DNA of 7,499 nucleotides from Candidatus Saccharimonadota bacterium (GTDB taxonomy: Bacteria; Patescibacteria; Saccharimonadia; Saccharimonadales; UBA4665), in the NCBI GenBank assembly GCA_018061705.1, contig JAGOTO010000016.1:1-7499 (forward strand), given 5' to 3'. How positions within the stretch are numbered: the stretch's first letter is position 1; every line of letters begins with the position of its first letter. Below, piece after piece: positions 1-6,789 of the stretch. The notes beneath the pieces were generated by a model. It saw only the letters and a list, made by a program, of their open reading frames with translations, did not search any database and was not told the DNA's origin. A program made the translations under genes and the position numbers.

Positions 1-78
1 GTAAAAACTCTTGAGGTCTATAATTTCTTTCCGCATACTCCCCATATTGAGGTACTCGCTGTTCTTGTGCGCAAGTAA
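1..78 (+). CDS. C-terminal end of an unidentified upstream protein (partial)
   Basis: Frame 1 is open from the window edge to a TAA at 76-78 and gives 25 residues, beginning VKTLEVYNFF and ending AVLVRK. The mix of hydrophobic and charged residues and the single stop just before a non-coding-looking gap fit the end of a real gene. The fragment is too short to assign a family. Its end is vaguely like the last strand of a Rossmann-type methyltransferase, but that is a guess. It is followed by a 124-nt gap before the nuclease gene and lies on the same strand. Confidence 0.5.
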   Translation, partial: VKTLEVYNFFPHTPHIEVLAVLVRK

Positions 79-125
79 CTCCACTTGTGTTTCATTTTCC
101 AATTGACCGACAGGGGTTTTGTCTT

Positions 126-145
126 GCAGAGGGCAGCAGAGGGCA
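126..145. repeat. Perfect 10-bp tandem direct repeat upstream of the nuclease gene
   Basis: GCAGAGGGCA occurs twice head to tail with no mismatch and no spacer. It lies in the stretch between the upstream stop (78) and the preferred nuclease start (203), about 44-63 bp upstream of a -10-like box at 189. That is a plausible distance for an activator site, but the repeat could also be a chance slippage duplication. Confidence 0.75.
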
Positions 146-185
146 AATCATACTGCATACGAACCTACGTTTCGGGTGAATAAGC

Positions 186-194
186 CTGTATACT
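186..194 (+). promoter_or_regulatory. Candidate -10 region of the nuclease gene, 8 nt from its ATG
   Basis: CTGTATACT contains TATACT (189-194), five of six matches to TATAAT. The same nine bases sit before serS at 1011-1019. Transcription would start around 200-203, at or next to the ATG at 203, leaving no room for a ribosome binding site. No good -35 match is present at 15-18 bp spacing, so the call is weaker than for serS. Confidence 0.4.
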
Positions 195-202
195 TAAAAC
201 CT

Positions 203-994
203 ATGTCATACATGAGAGCAAGAAATCTGCCATATGTGCCGGGCCAAACGCAACCGTTTAAGGTTTCGCGCAGTAAAATCGAACTCTACATGCAGTGCCC
301 GAGATGCTTTTGGCTTGACGTTCGGCGTAAGATTACGCGTCCAAGTAGCCCTCCGTTCAATATCAATAAGGCCATCGATGAGCTGTTTAAAAAAGAATTT
401 GATCTGTACCGAGGACAAAAAAAACCACATCCCCTCATGCAGCAGTTTAAGATCGACGCTGTGCCGTATGCGCACAAAGATCTCGACATTTGGCGGCATA
501 ATTTTACTGGGGTAACAACACTTCACAAGGAAACCAACCTACAGGTATTCGGTGCCGTAGATGATGTCTGGGTAAATCCAGCGGGTGAACTGATCGTGGT
601 CGATTATAAAGCGACAGCCAAATCTGCTCCGGTCACTGCTCTGGGCCCTGAAGGCGGCTGGCAAGATATGTACCGTCGCCAGATGGAGATTTACCAGTGG
701 CTACTCAAGCAAAATGGTTTCGCGGTCAGTGATACTGGGTATTTTGTGTATGCCACGGGTAACCCAGGCAAGGATGCATTTGACGGTATCGTTGAATTTG
801 AAACACATGTATTCCCGCATCAGGGCAACAATGACTGGGTCGATCGAACGCTTCATCATATGAAAGCTTGTATGGATAGCGACGACATCCCACCTATTGG
901 GACTGCTGCCATGGGCGGACCCTGTGAATTCTGTACCTATGCTCGTTCCCGCACTGAACTGACGATCGCAGCTATCCAGAATAAGAGCACTTAA
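203..994 (+). CDS. Cas4/RecB-like PD-(D/E)XK nuclease family protein
   Basis: Predicted 263-residue nuclease of the PD-(D/E)XK superfamily, the fold of Cas4 and of the AddB/RecB nuclease domains. Numbered from ATG 203, the visible core is: a CPRC pair at C32 and C35 after SRSKIELYMQ; the metal ligand Asp in GAVDDVW (about D120); the VVDYKA motif with D134 and K136; the QxxxY motif in RRQMEIYQW (Q160, Y164); and a final CEFC pair (C241, C244). The four cysteines could hold an Fe-S cluster or zinc, as related nucleases do. The role is probably DNA end processing or repair in the cytoplasm; the substrate is not visible. There is no CRISPR array or cas1/cas2 in the window, so an adaptation role is unsupported. 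The frame stays open upstream to a TTG at 119, but that added segment looks non-coding and would overlap the tandem repeat and the -10 box. ATG 212 is the other possible start. serS follows after 31 nt but seems to have its own promoter. Confidence 0.85.
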   Translation: MSYMRARNLPYVPGQTQPFKVSRSKIELYMQCPRCFWLDVRRKITRPSSPPFNINKAIDELFKKEFDLYRGQKKPHPLMQQFKIDAVPYAHKDLDIWRHNFTGVTTLHKETNLQVFGAVDDVWVNPAGELIVVDYKATAKSAPVTALGPEGGWQDMYRRQMEIYQWLLKQNGFAVSDTGYFVYATGNPGKDAFDGIVEFETHVFPHQGNNDWVDRTLHHMKACMDSDDIPPIGTAAMGGPCEFCTYARSRTELTIAAIQNKST

Positions 995-1019
995 CTCTTG
1001 CCGGGTAACTCTGTATACT
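991..1019 (+). promoter_or_regulatory. Candidate serS promoter, apparently giving a leaderless mRNA
   Basis: TTAACT (991-996, four of six to TTGACA) and TATACT (1014-1019, five of six to TATAAT) are separated by an ideal 17 bp. Only six bases lie between the -10 box and the serS ATG at 1026, so the expected transcription start falls on the start codon itself. The -35 box overlaps the TAA stop of the nuclease gene. No Shine-Dalgarno sequence precedes the ATG. Confidence 0.55.
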
Positions 1020-1025
1020 GGAACC

Positions 1026-2273
1026 ATGTTAGACATACAGTTTATACGGGAAAATGCCGAATTAGTGCAGCGGAAGGCTCACGAAAAGGGATATGCGAGC
1101 GTCGATATATCGGAGTTACTTGCGACCGACGAAACAAGGCGAGCACAGCTGACTACGGTTGAAGCATTGCGAGCAGAGCGTAACGCACTGACCGATTCGA
1201 TGAAGGGCCAAAAGCCAACATCAGCGCAAATAGAGCAGGGCAAAGCACTGAAGGAGAAAATTGCTGGTTTGGAAAATGAGTTGAAAGTTACAGAGGAGAA
1301 ATGGCAATCCCAGATGCAATCTGTGCCGAACCCTGCCTTTGATGATGTGCCGCTCGGTGGAGAAGAGAAGAGCCTCGAGATCAAGCGCGTGGGAGAACAG
1401 AACAAAGGGGCAAAAGATCACCTGGATTTTTCTGTAGCCCGGGATTGGGTCGATTTTGAGCGTGGCGCAAAGGTTGCGGGCGCGAAGTTTTATTACCTGA
1501 AAGGTGATCTTGCGCTACTCGAGAATGCAATTACTCAATTTGCACTCGATTTTGTACGGCAGCGAGGCTTTGCCTATATGACGGTACCGCACATGGTTAG
1601 CACTCGGATTGCGGCTGGCGCAGGGTTTGCACCTAAGGGGGACGAATCAAGCAATGAATATTTTGTCGAGGGTGATGATTTGACGCTCATTGGAACTGCA
1701 GAGGCCCCATTGACCGGTTTCCATGCCGATGAAATATTGGATGAAGCGAACTTGCCATTGCTTTACGCTGGACTCAGCCCCTGTTATCGGAAAGAAGCCG
1801 GTACGTATGGTAAGCATACACGGGGGCTCTTCCGTGTCCACCAGTTTAATAAGCTCGAAATGTACGTATTCTGCTTGCCATCAAAAAGCAAAGAAATGCA
1901 CCAGTTTATTCTTGACACAGAGGAGTCACTTTGGCAGGCTCTCGGCATCTCATATCATGTGATTAACATTGCTGCTGGGGATCTCGGTGCACCTGCTGCA
2001 AAAAAATACGACATAGAGTATTGGTCGCCTGTTGACCAGAAATACCGCGAGTTAACTAGCTGTAGTAACTGTACAGATTTCCAGGCTCGCAATCTTAATA
2101 TACGAGTGCGTCGCCAGGATGGTACCATCGAGGTCGTGCATACCCTGAATGGCACAGCCGTTTCGCTCGCACGATCGCTGATCGCTGTAATCGAGCACTA
2201 CCAAACAGAAAGTGGTACACTGAAAGTACCACGAGTGCTGCAGCCTTACATGGGTGGCAGGACAGAACTGTAA
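1026..2273 (+). CDS. serS: Seryl-tRNA synthetase
   Basis: Class II aminoacyl-tRNA synthetase that charges tRNA-Ser with serine using ATP in the cytoplasm; expected to work as a homodimer. At 415 residues it is close to the usual bacterial length. The start matches the family's MLDxxFIRxN opening. Residues about 30-105 are charged and helical and form the coiled-coil arm that grips the long variable arm of tRNA-Ser. The class II core follows: LIGTAEAPLTG; motif 2 around 247-279 with CYRKEAGTYGKHTRG and FRVHQFNKLEM; the LTSCSNCTDFQAR stretch; and motif 3 at about 373-393 with TLNGTAVSLARSLIAVIEHY, where R383 is the conserved ATP-binding arginine. Motif 3 reads AVSLAR where Escherichia coli has LAVGR, a variant rather than a loss. 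No key residue appears missing. hpf starts 14 nt after the stop and is probably cotranscribed. Selenocysteine or other special roles are not indicated. Confidence 0.97.
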   Translation: MLDIQFIRENAELVQRKAHEKGYASVDISELLATDETRRAQLTTVEALRAERNALTDSMKGQKPTSAQIEQGKALKEKIAGLENELKVTEEKWQSQMQSVPNPAFDDVPLGGEEKSLEIKRVGEQNKGAKDHLDFSVARDWVDFERGAKVAGAKFYYLKGDLALLENAITQFALDFVRQRGFAYMTVPHMVSTRIAAGAGFAPKGDESSNEYFVEGDDLTLIGTAEAPLTGFHADEILDEANLPLLYAGLSPCYRKEAGTYGKHTRGLFRVHQFNKLEMYVFCLPSKSKEMHQFILDTEESLWQALGISYHVINIAAGDLGAPAAKKYDIEYWSPVDQKYRELTSCSNCTDFQARNLNIRVRRQDGTIEVVHTLNGTAVSLARSLIAVIEHYQTESGTLKVPRVLQPYMGGRTEL

Positions 2274-2276
2274 ACA

Positions 2277-2283
2277 AAAGGAG
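2277..2283 (+). promoter_or_regulatory. Shine-Dalgarno site of hpf
   Basis: AAAGGAG lies in the short gap after serS, with four bases before the hpf ATG. The spacing is a little short but the match to the anti-Shine-Dalgarno is strong. It fixes the hpf start and contrasts with serS and the nuclease gene, which have no such site. Confidence 0.75.
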
Positions 2284-2287
2284 CGAT

Positions 2288-2644
2288 ATGATCCATACGG
2301 TCAGCGCTGAGGGGTTTGACCTCACGCCTAAGCTGCAAAAGTACACGACGAGCAAGATCAGAGACATCGAGAAATACATACCTCGCAAAGCTCGTGAATC
2401 AGCCGTCCTTGCCGTTCATTACAAAACTTCCAAAAAAGGTCAAGACAAAACATGTACGTTAGCGCTCCAACTGCCTCAGGGAACGCTCTCGGTACACGAG
2501 ACGACCAGCCACATGTATACGTCTCTCGACATCTCTGTAGTAGAAATGCGCCGTCAGCTTGCAGCGTACAAAGACAAACATAGTAAACATGGCTTGAGGC
2601 ACCGTCTTGTGCGACGGCTTCGGCGACAAAAACAGGATTCCTGA
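2288..2644 (+). CDS. hpf: Ribosome hibernation promoting factor, HPF/RaiA (sigma-54 modulation) family, short form
   Basis: A 118-residue protein of the HPF/YfiA family, which binds the 30S decoding region and stores ribosomes in an inactive state when growth slows. The opening IHTVSAEGFDLTPKLQKYTTSKI is followed by the first family helix. The strand region VLAVHYKTSKKGQDKTCTLALQL, the turn LSVHETTSHMYTSLDISV, and the second long helix (VEMRRQLAAYKDKHSK) match the beta-alpha-beta-beta-beta-alpha fold. It lacks the second domain of long HPF, which dimerises ribosomes, so alone it would act like short HPF or YfiA. The last 20 or so residues are strongly basic (RHRLVRRLRRQK), suiting rRNA contact. 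It sits between serS and secA; hpf next to secA is a known order in Bacillus. The TGA stop shows that TGA is not recoded. Confidence 0.9.
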   Translation: MIHTVSAEGFDLTPKLQKYTTSKIRDIEKYIPRKARESAVLAVHYKTSKKGQDKTCTLALQLPQGTLSVHETTSHMYTSLDISVVEMRRQLAAYKDKHSKHGLRHRLVRRLRRQKQDS

Positions 2645-2814
2645 GGCCGAAGGTACGATATCTGGCGATTTGTCGTCTAGGATAAGTCGTGGAACGAGTG
2701 CATCTATGCATCGACGTATTTTCGAGTACGAGAGTCTTACGATGAGCTGAAATTGGCTCTCGCCAAGCTTTGTAAAACAGGTTACAATAGTGGGTGACCA
2801 AATTCTACTGACCT
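2645..2814. other. Intergenic region between hpf and secA
   Basis: I see no supported gene here: forward frames are broken by stops, and the reverse frame covering it is a shadow of hpf. It holds a short dyad, TGCATCTATGCA at 2699-2710, and a possible secA promoter at its 3' side. CTTCGGC near the hpf end (2618-2624) is mirrored by GCCGAAG at 2646-2652, but the 21-nt loop and lack of a T tract argue against an intrinsic terminator. No tRNA-like cloverleaf was recognised. Confidence 0.6.
2760..2788 (+). promoter_or_regulatory. Candidate secA promoter
   Basis: TCGCCA (2760-2765, four of six to TTGACA) and TACAAT (2783-2788, five of six to TATAAT) are 17 bp apart. Transcription would begin near 2795, leaving a leader of about 40 nt before the preferred secA start at 2836. 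The -35 box is weak. The 170-bp gap after hpf, the longest between complete genes in the window, makes a promoter here plausible. Confidence 0.4.
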
Positions 2815-2816
2815 AT

Positions 2817-2823
2817 GGAGGGG
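2817..2823 (+). promoter_or_regulatory. Shine-Dalgarno-like GGAGGGG deciding the secA start
   Basis: GGAGGGG ends 12 nt before ATG 2836. It overlaps the alternative ATG at 2815, which has no ribosome binding site of its own upstream. The spacing is slightly long, so the start choice is probable, not certain. Confidence 0.55.
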
Positions 2824-2835
2824 AACAAAAGAATC

Positions 2836-5436
2836 ATGAACCGAGTTTTAAAACGAATTCTGGGTGATCCGCAGGCAAAGACGATCAAACGTTTGCGAAA
2901 GCGTGTCCGTGCAATAAACGAGCTTGGCCCAAAATACGAAAAAATGACAGATAAACAACTCCGCGAGCAAACTGATAAGCTGCGAGGGCGATTGAAAAAA
3001 GAAACCCTTGACGGCATCTTGCCCGATGCATTCGCACTCGTCAGGGAGGCTGCGACACGTACGCTTGGGCAGCGGCATTACGATGTGCAGCTTATCGGTG
3101 GAATGGTGCTACACGAGGGTAATGTTGCTGAAATGAAAACGGGCGAAGGCAAGACACTAGTCGCGACTGCGCCGATGTATCTCAACGCTATCGGGGGCAA
3201 GGGCGCTCACCTGATCACTGTGAATGATTATTTGGCGCAGCGTGATGCAGGGTGGATGAGCCAGGTTTACCACTTTCTTGGTCTATCTACTGCTGTCATT
3301 ATGGCTGATCACTCCTATATTTATGATCCAAAATTTACCAATGAAGAACATGAGGATGAACGTTTCCGTCATTTAAAGCCATGCAGTCGGCAAGAAGCGT
3401 ATGCGGCTGATATCACCTACGGAACTAATAACGAATTTGGCTTTGATTATCTACGTGACAATATGGTTCGTGAGACAGACCAGCTTCGCCAGAGAGACCT
3501 TAACTATGCAATTGTTGATGAAGTTGATTCCATATTGATCGATGAAGCACGGACGCCGTTGATCATCAGCGCCCCAAGTGTGACCCCCGGGAATGCCTAC
3601 CATCAGTTTTCTCGTACTGTGCTCCAGCTCAAGCCTACGCACTATGAAGTTGATGAGAAGCGCAAAACGGTCGTGCTCAATGATTCGGGAGTTGACAAGC
3701 TCGAAAAAGTCCTGGGCATCGATAATCTCTATGGAACTGAGAACATTCGGACGCTGTATCACCTCGAACAGGCATTGCGAGCCCAGACATTATTTCACCG
3801 TGACAAAGACTACGTCGTAACAAATGATGGTGAAATTGTTATCGTTGACGAATTCACCGGACGACTGCTGGCTGGCCGTCGGTACAACGAAGGACTCCAT
3901 CAGGCTATTGAGGCAAAGGAAGGCGTTGAGGTGCAGCAGGAATCAATGACTCTTGCGACCATATCATTCCAGAATTACTTCCGTTTGTACGATAAACTTT
4001 CGGGCATGACAGGTACGGCAATGACGGAGAGTGAAGAGTTCCATCAAATATACAAACTTGATGTGGTGGAGATCCCGTCGAATCGAGGGATTGTCCGAGA
4101 GGACCGCACAGATCGAATCTATCGAAATGAATCCGCTAAGTTTAAGGCGATCGTCGAACAGGTTAAGGAGCTTCACAAATCAGGCCAACCCGTACTGATC
4201 GGAACGGCTTCAATCGAAAAAAACGAAAAGCTTGCCGGGTTGCTAACAAAAGCTGGCGTGCCACACCAAATTTTGAACGCAAAGAATAACGAGCGAGAGG
4301 CCAAGATTGTCTCAAAAGCGGGAGAGCAAGGCTCGGTTACTCTCGCAACCAATATTGCCGGACGAGGTACCGATATTGTGCTTGGCGATGGCGTCAAGGA
4401 ACTAGGGGGTCTGTTTGTCCTCGGCAGTGAGCGACATGAATCAAGGCGTATAGATAACCAGCTGAGAGGGCGAGCCGGTAGACAGGGGGATCCTGGTGTT
4501 ACGCAATTTTACGTGAGCACCGAGGATGATCTGATGCGGATATTTGGAGGTGACCGTATCAGCAAGGTCATGGATAGGCTGAAGGTTGATGCAGATGTAC
4601 CGATTGAGAATCGAATGATCTCACGGAGCCTCGAGGCGGCTCAAAAAAAGGTTGAAGGGTTCCACTTTGATCAACGCAAAAATGTTGTTCAGTACGATGA
4701 CGTCATGAACCGGCATCGCAAAGCAACCTATGCCATGCGCAAAGAGATCCTTCGAGCTGAGGATATTAGCAGACGGATCAAGGCCTATATCGACGAGGAG
4801 ATTCGATTGTTAGCTGACTCTCCGCTCCGAAACACCGATGATTTTGAGCCGACCGTCAAAGAACTACTGCCCCTAGATGAACCTGCGCTGGACAGGGTAT
4901 TCTCAAACTCTCCCGAAACAGTTAAGCCGGTATTGCTTGAGGAAGCTACCGAGTTGTACAAGGGACGTGAAGCGGCATTTTCTCCTGAGATTATGCGTAA
5001 AGTGGAGCGAGATGTTTACTTGCAGATTCTCGATAATTTATGGATGCAACATCTTGAAAACATGGATCATTTACGGGAAGGTATTGGCTGGATGAGCGTT
5101 GGGCAACGTGATCCTTTGGTTGAGTACCGTCGTCGAGGTCAGATAATATTTGAGGATATGCAACATTCATTGAGGCATGAGATCGTACGAGCAATCTTCC
5201 ACGCTGAGCCTATAGAGATGAGCGCACTTGAACAGCCGGTTGAGACGGAATTGACCCGCGCTGCTCGTGGGTCTATCAGTAACGCTGCCGAGATCACAAA
5301 CGACGCCCTGCAGTTTGACGAAGCGGACTTCACAAAAGCCAAAAAGACTGTCAAGGCGAAATCGAACGCAAAGGTACGAGCAAAGGCGAATAAAGCAGAG
5401 CGAACGCGCAAGGCGAAGGCGAGGAAACGGAGATAG
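2836..5436 (+). CDS. secA: Preprotein translocase ATPase SecA
   Basis: Motor ATPase that drives unfolded preproteins through the SecYEG channel; found in the cytosol and at the membrane. From ATG 2836 it has 866 residues (873 from ATG 2815). The N-terminus NRVLKRILGDPQAKTIK matches the SecA opening. Nucleotide domain 1 carries Walker A GEGKT (103-107) and Walker B DEVD (228-231) followed by SILIDEARTPLIIS. The preprotein cross-linking domain follows, then VDEFTGR near 337-343 and SGMTGTA (389-395). Nucleotide domain 2 has GRGTDI (509-514) and QLRGRAGRQGDPG (542-554). The scaffold and wing regions include LQILDNLWMQHLENMDHLREG and VGQRDPLVEYRRRGQ. It lacks the variable insertion after GRGTDI seen in Escherichia coli and runs straight to VKELGGLFVLGSERHES, as in Bacillus. 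The C-terminus lacks the cysteine zinc finger that binds SecB and instead ends in a 33-residue tail with 17 Lys/Arg. It has its own candidate promoter; the M16 gene follows after 69 nt. Confidence 0.97.
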   Translation: MNRVLKRILGDPQAKTIKRLRKRVRAINELGPKYEKMTDKQLREQTDKLRGRLKKETLDGILPDAFALVREAATRTLGQRHYDVQLIGGMVLHEGNVAEMKTGEGKTLVATAPMYLNAIGGKGAHLITVNDYLAQRDAGWMSQVYHFLGLSTAVIMADHSYIYDPKFTNEEHEDERFRHLKPCSRQEAYAADITYGTNNEFGFDYLRDNMVRETDQLRQRDLNYAIVDEVDSILIDEARTPLIISAPSVTPGNAYHQFSRTVLQLKPTHYEVDEKRKTVVLNDSGVDKLEKVLGIDNLYGTENIRTLYHLEQALRAQTLFHRDKDYVVTNDGEIVIVDEFTGRLLAGRRYNEGLHQAIEAKEGVEVQQESMTLATISFQNYFRLYDKLSGMTGTAMTESEEFHQIYKLDVVEIPSNRGIVREDRTDRIYRNESAKFKAIVEQVKELHKSGQPVLIGTASIEKNEKLAGLLTKAGVPHQILNAKNNEREAKIVSKAGEQGSVTLATNIAGRGTDIVLGDGVKELGGLFVLGSERHESRRIDNQLRGRAGRQGDPGVTQFYVSTEDDLMRIFGGDRISKVMDRLKVDADVPIENRMISRSLEAAQKKVEGFHFDQRKNVVQYDDVMNRHRKATYAMRKEILRAEDISRRIKAYIDEEIRLLADSPLRNTDDFEPTVKELLPLDEPALDRVFSNSPETVKPVLLEEATELYKGREAAFSPEIMRKVERDVYLQILDNLWMQHLENMDHLREGIGWMSVGQRDPLVEYRRRGQIIFEDMQHSLRHEIVRAIFHAEPIEMSALEQPVETELTRAARGSISNAAEITNDALQFDEADFTKAKKTVKAKSNAKVRAKANKAERTRKAKARKRR

Positions 5437-5445
5437 TATCTCGGC

Positions 5446-5483
5446 ATGTAGAGCAGATAGCACACAACACGTGCTGCCTACAT
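5446..5483 (+). other. Stem-loop in the secA to M16 peptidase gap
   Basis: Nested inverted repeats: ATGTA (5446-5450) pairs with TACAT (5479-5483), and AGCAC (5459-5463) pairs with GTGCT (5471-5475) around a 7-nt loop. An alternative longer pairing is ATGTAGAGCAG (5446-5456) with CTGCCTACAT (5474-5483), leaving one unpaired base. No T tract follows, so this does not look like an intrinsic terminator. It could be a processing site, a transcript stabiliser or a weak attenuator between the two genes. Confidence 0.4.
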
Positions 5484-5505
5484 CAGATGGACTACTGAAA
5501 GTTAT

Positions 5506-6789
5506 ATGAAGCATACGGTCGAGGAAGTAAGTCTTAAAAATGGCGCAAAAGGGCTGCTCATACATGTCTCTGATGCGATGGTTATGAACGTCTACATCAA
5601 TTTCCGTGCCGGAGAATATCTTGTTGACCATAAAAAATGGGAAACACCTCACTTGATGGAGCACATACTTCTTGGAGCGAACGATGATTTCCCTCGAGCG
5701 CGTGATTTTCAGGCAGAGGTTGAAAAGAATGGGGCGTATAGTAATGCCTCGACAGATGTGTACGATATCGTTTATGAACTCGAGTGTGCAGACTTTGAGT
5801 GGGAGAGGGTGACGCGGCTGCTCAGGACGGCTATCGATAAACCGCTTTTCCTGCAGGAAGAGTTTGATGCTGAGTTTGGCAATGTAAGGGAAGAGCTAGC
5901 GGCACGTGCCAATAACCACTATCGTCAGCTCGGTGCCGAGAGCCGGAAAGCATACGGTCTAGCCTCCGAGACAGATAAGACCCGCCTCGATTTGATGGAA
6001 AATGTCACTCTCGATGACGTACGTGAACACTACCGCAGAACTCACACCACAGACAATATGAGATTTGTGATTGCCGGAAATATTGATAAACGTCGAGAGG
6101 CGGTCATACAATTGCTCGAAGAAATGCAGTTACCAAGAGGTGAGCGGTTCATTATGCCTGATGAAATGGTCAGAACGCTGAAAAAGCCTGTTTGTATACC
6201 GAATAAGACAGTTGATACGCTATATTTTTATATAGACACTTTTCTGGGCCGGCGCCTGGAAGAGCGTGAATTAGACGCCCTTAGTCTCGTGAATGCACTC
6301 CTGACCGAAACGTTGTACTCAAAGATTCTCGGCACAGCCCGCGAAAAAGGCCTGGTCTACGGGATGAGTAGCGGGTTTCAGCAGGTTAAACTGAGCAGCA
6401 ACCTTTGGTTTGGTAGCCAGGTGTCGGTAGCAAATGCCCCTGCATTATTTGATATCATCGTAGAACAGCTCGGTAATCTCTTTAGGGGAGAACTTGCCGA
6501 GGCAGATATTGCCGCTGCGCAGGCCTACGCCATTGGTCGATACCAAAGAAGTGCACAGACTGTTGCCAGTACAGCTGGTGGGTACACGGGGAGGTACTTT
6601 TTTGATGATTATATTGATGATTATTATGCGATTCCGGAACGAATCCAGTCCGTTAAAAAGCAAGATATCGTTGATGCAACGAGGGCTATGTTTGCCGATG
6701 GTATCGGAGGCCTTGGCATATATGGCGCCACAACCCCTAAGCTCGCTGATGAACTCAATAATCAACTCGTCACGCTTTGGCGGCAATAG
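5506..6789 (+). CDS. M16 family zinc metallopeptidase (insulinase/pitrilysin-like)
   Basis: A 427-residue protein of the M16 peptidase family, whose members degrade or process peptides inside a closed two-half chamber. The inverted zinc motif HxxEH is intact as H49-L-M-E52-H53 (residues 49-53). The third ligand is expected about 77 residues after the second His, which lands on E130 in NVREELAAR, so the enzyme looks catalytically competent. The N half (about 1-195) holds the site. The C half (about 200-427) follows, with TLYSKILGTAREKGLVYGMSSGFQ, a typical M16 substrate-side segment, and GRYFFDDYIDDYYAIPERIQSV. The length is that of a single-repeat M16B-type protein that would need to dimerise. 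No signal peptide or membrane span is visible, so it should be cytosolic; the substrate is unknown. No clear ribosome binding site precedes ATG 5506. It ends with TAG, 9 nt before prfB. Nothing suggests recent transfer. Confidence 0.9.
   Translation: MKHTVEEVSLKNGAKGLLIHVSDAMVMNVYINFRAGEYLVDHKKWETPHLMEHILLGANDDFPRARDFQAEVEKNGAYSNASTDVYDIVYELECADFEWERVTRLLRTAIDKPLFLQEEFDAEFGNVREELAARANNHYRQLGAESRKAYGLASETDKTRLDLMENVTLDDVREHYRRTHTTDNMRFVIAGNIDKRREAVIQLLEEMQLPRGERFIMPDEMVRTLKKPVCIPNKTVDTLYFYIDTFLGRRLEERELDALSLVNALLTETLYSKILGTAREKGLVYGMSSGFQQVKLSSNLWFGSQVSVANAPALFDIIVEQLGNLFRGELAEADIAAAQAYAIGRYQRSAQTVASTAGGYTGRYFFDDYIDDYYAIPERIQSVKKQDIVDATRAMFADGIGGLGIYGATTPKLADELNNQLVTLWRQ
6602..6625 (+). repeat. 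12-bp tandem microduplication inside the M16 gene
   Basis: TTGATGATTATA is followed at once by TTGATGATTATT, a period-12 direct repeat with one mismatch at the last base. It encodes the repeated acidic-aromatic DDY in FFDDYIDDYY. It keeps the frame and is probably a fixed slippage product in a tolerant loop. Confidence 0.7.

Noticed and set aside
19..24. Perfect TATAAT as a promoter for the nuclease gene
   Set aside because: It lies inside the end of the upstream coding frame, about 180 nt from the ATG, and its -35 would fall outside the window, so it cannot be judged.
119..202. N-terminal extension of the nuclease from a TTG start at 119
   Set aside because: The added 28 residues look random, would include the tandem repeat and the -10 box, and have no ribosome binding site; family-like sequence begins near ATG 203/212.
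203..994. Part of a CRISPR-Cas locus
   Set aside because: There is no repeat-spacer array and no cas1, cas2 or effector gene in the window; the Cas4 likeness alone does not support it.
2618..2652. CTTCGGC...GCCGAAG inverted repeat as an hpf terminator
   Set aside because: The loop is 21 nt, half of the repeat is inside the coding sequence, and no T run follows.
2358..2801. Reverse-strand open frame of 147 codons opposite hpf and the gap
   Set aside because: The product is rich in Cys, Arg and Tyr with no family pattern, and it lies opposite a well-recognised gene; it is a shadow frame.
5167..5664. Reverse-strand open frame across the secA end and M16 start
   Set aside because: It is antisense to two confident genes, its composition mirrors the basic SecA tail, and no conserved motif is visible.
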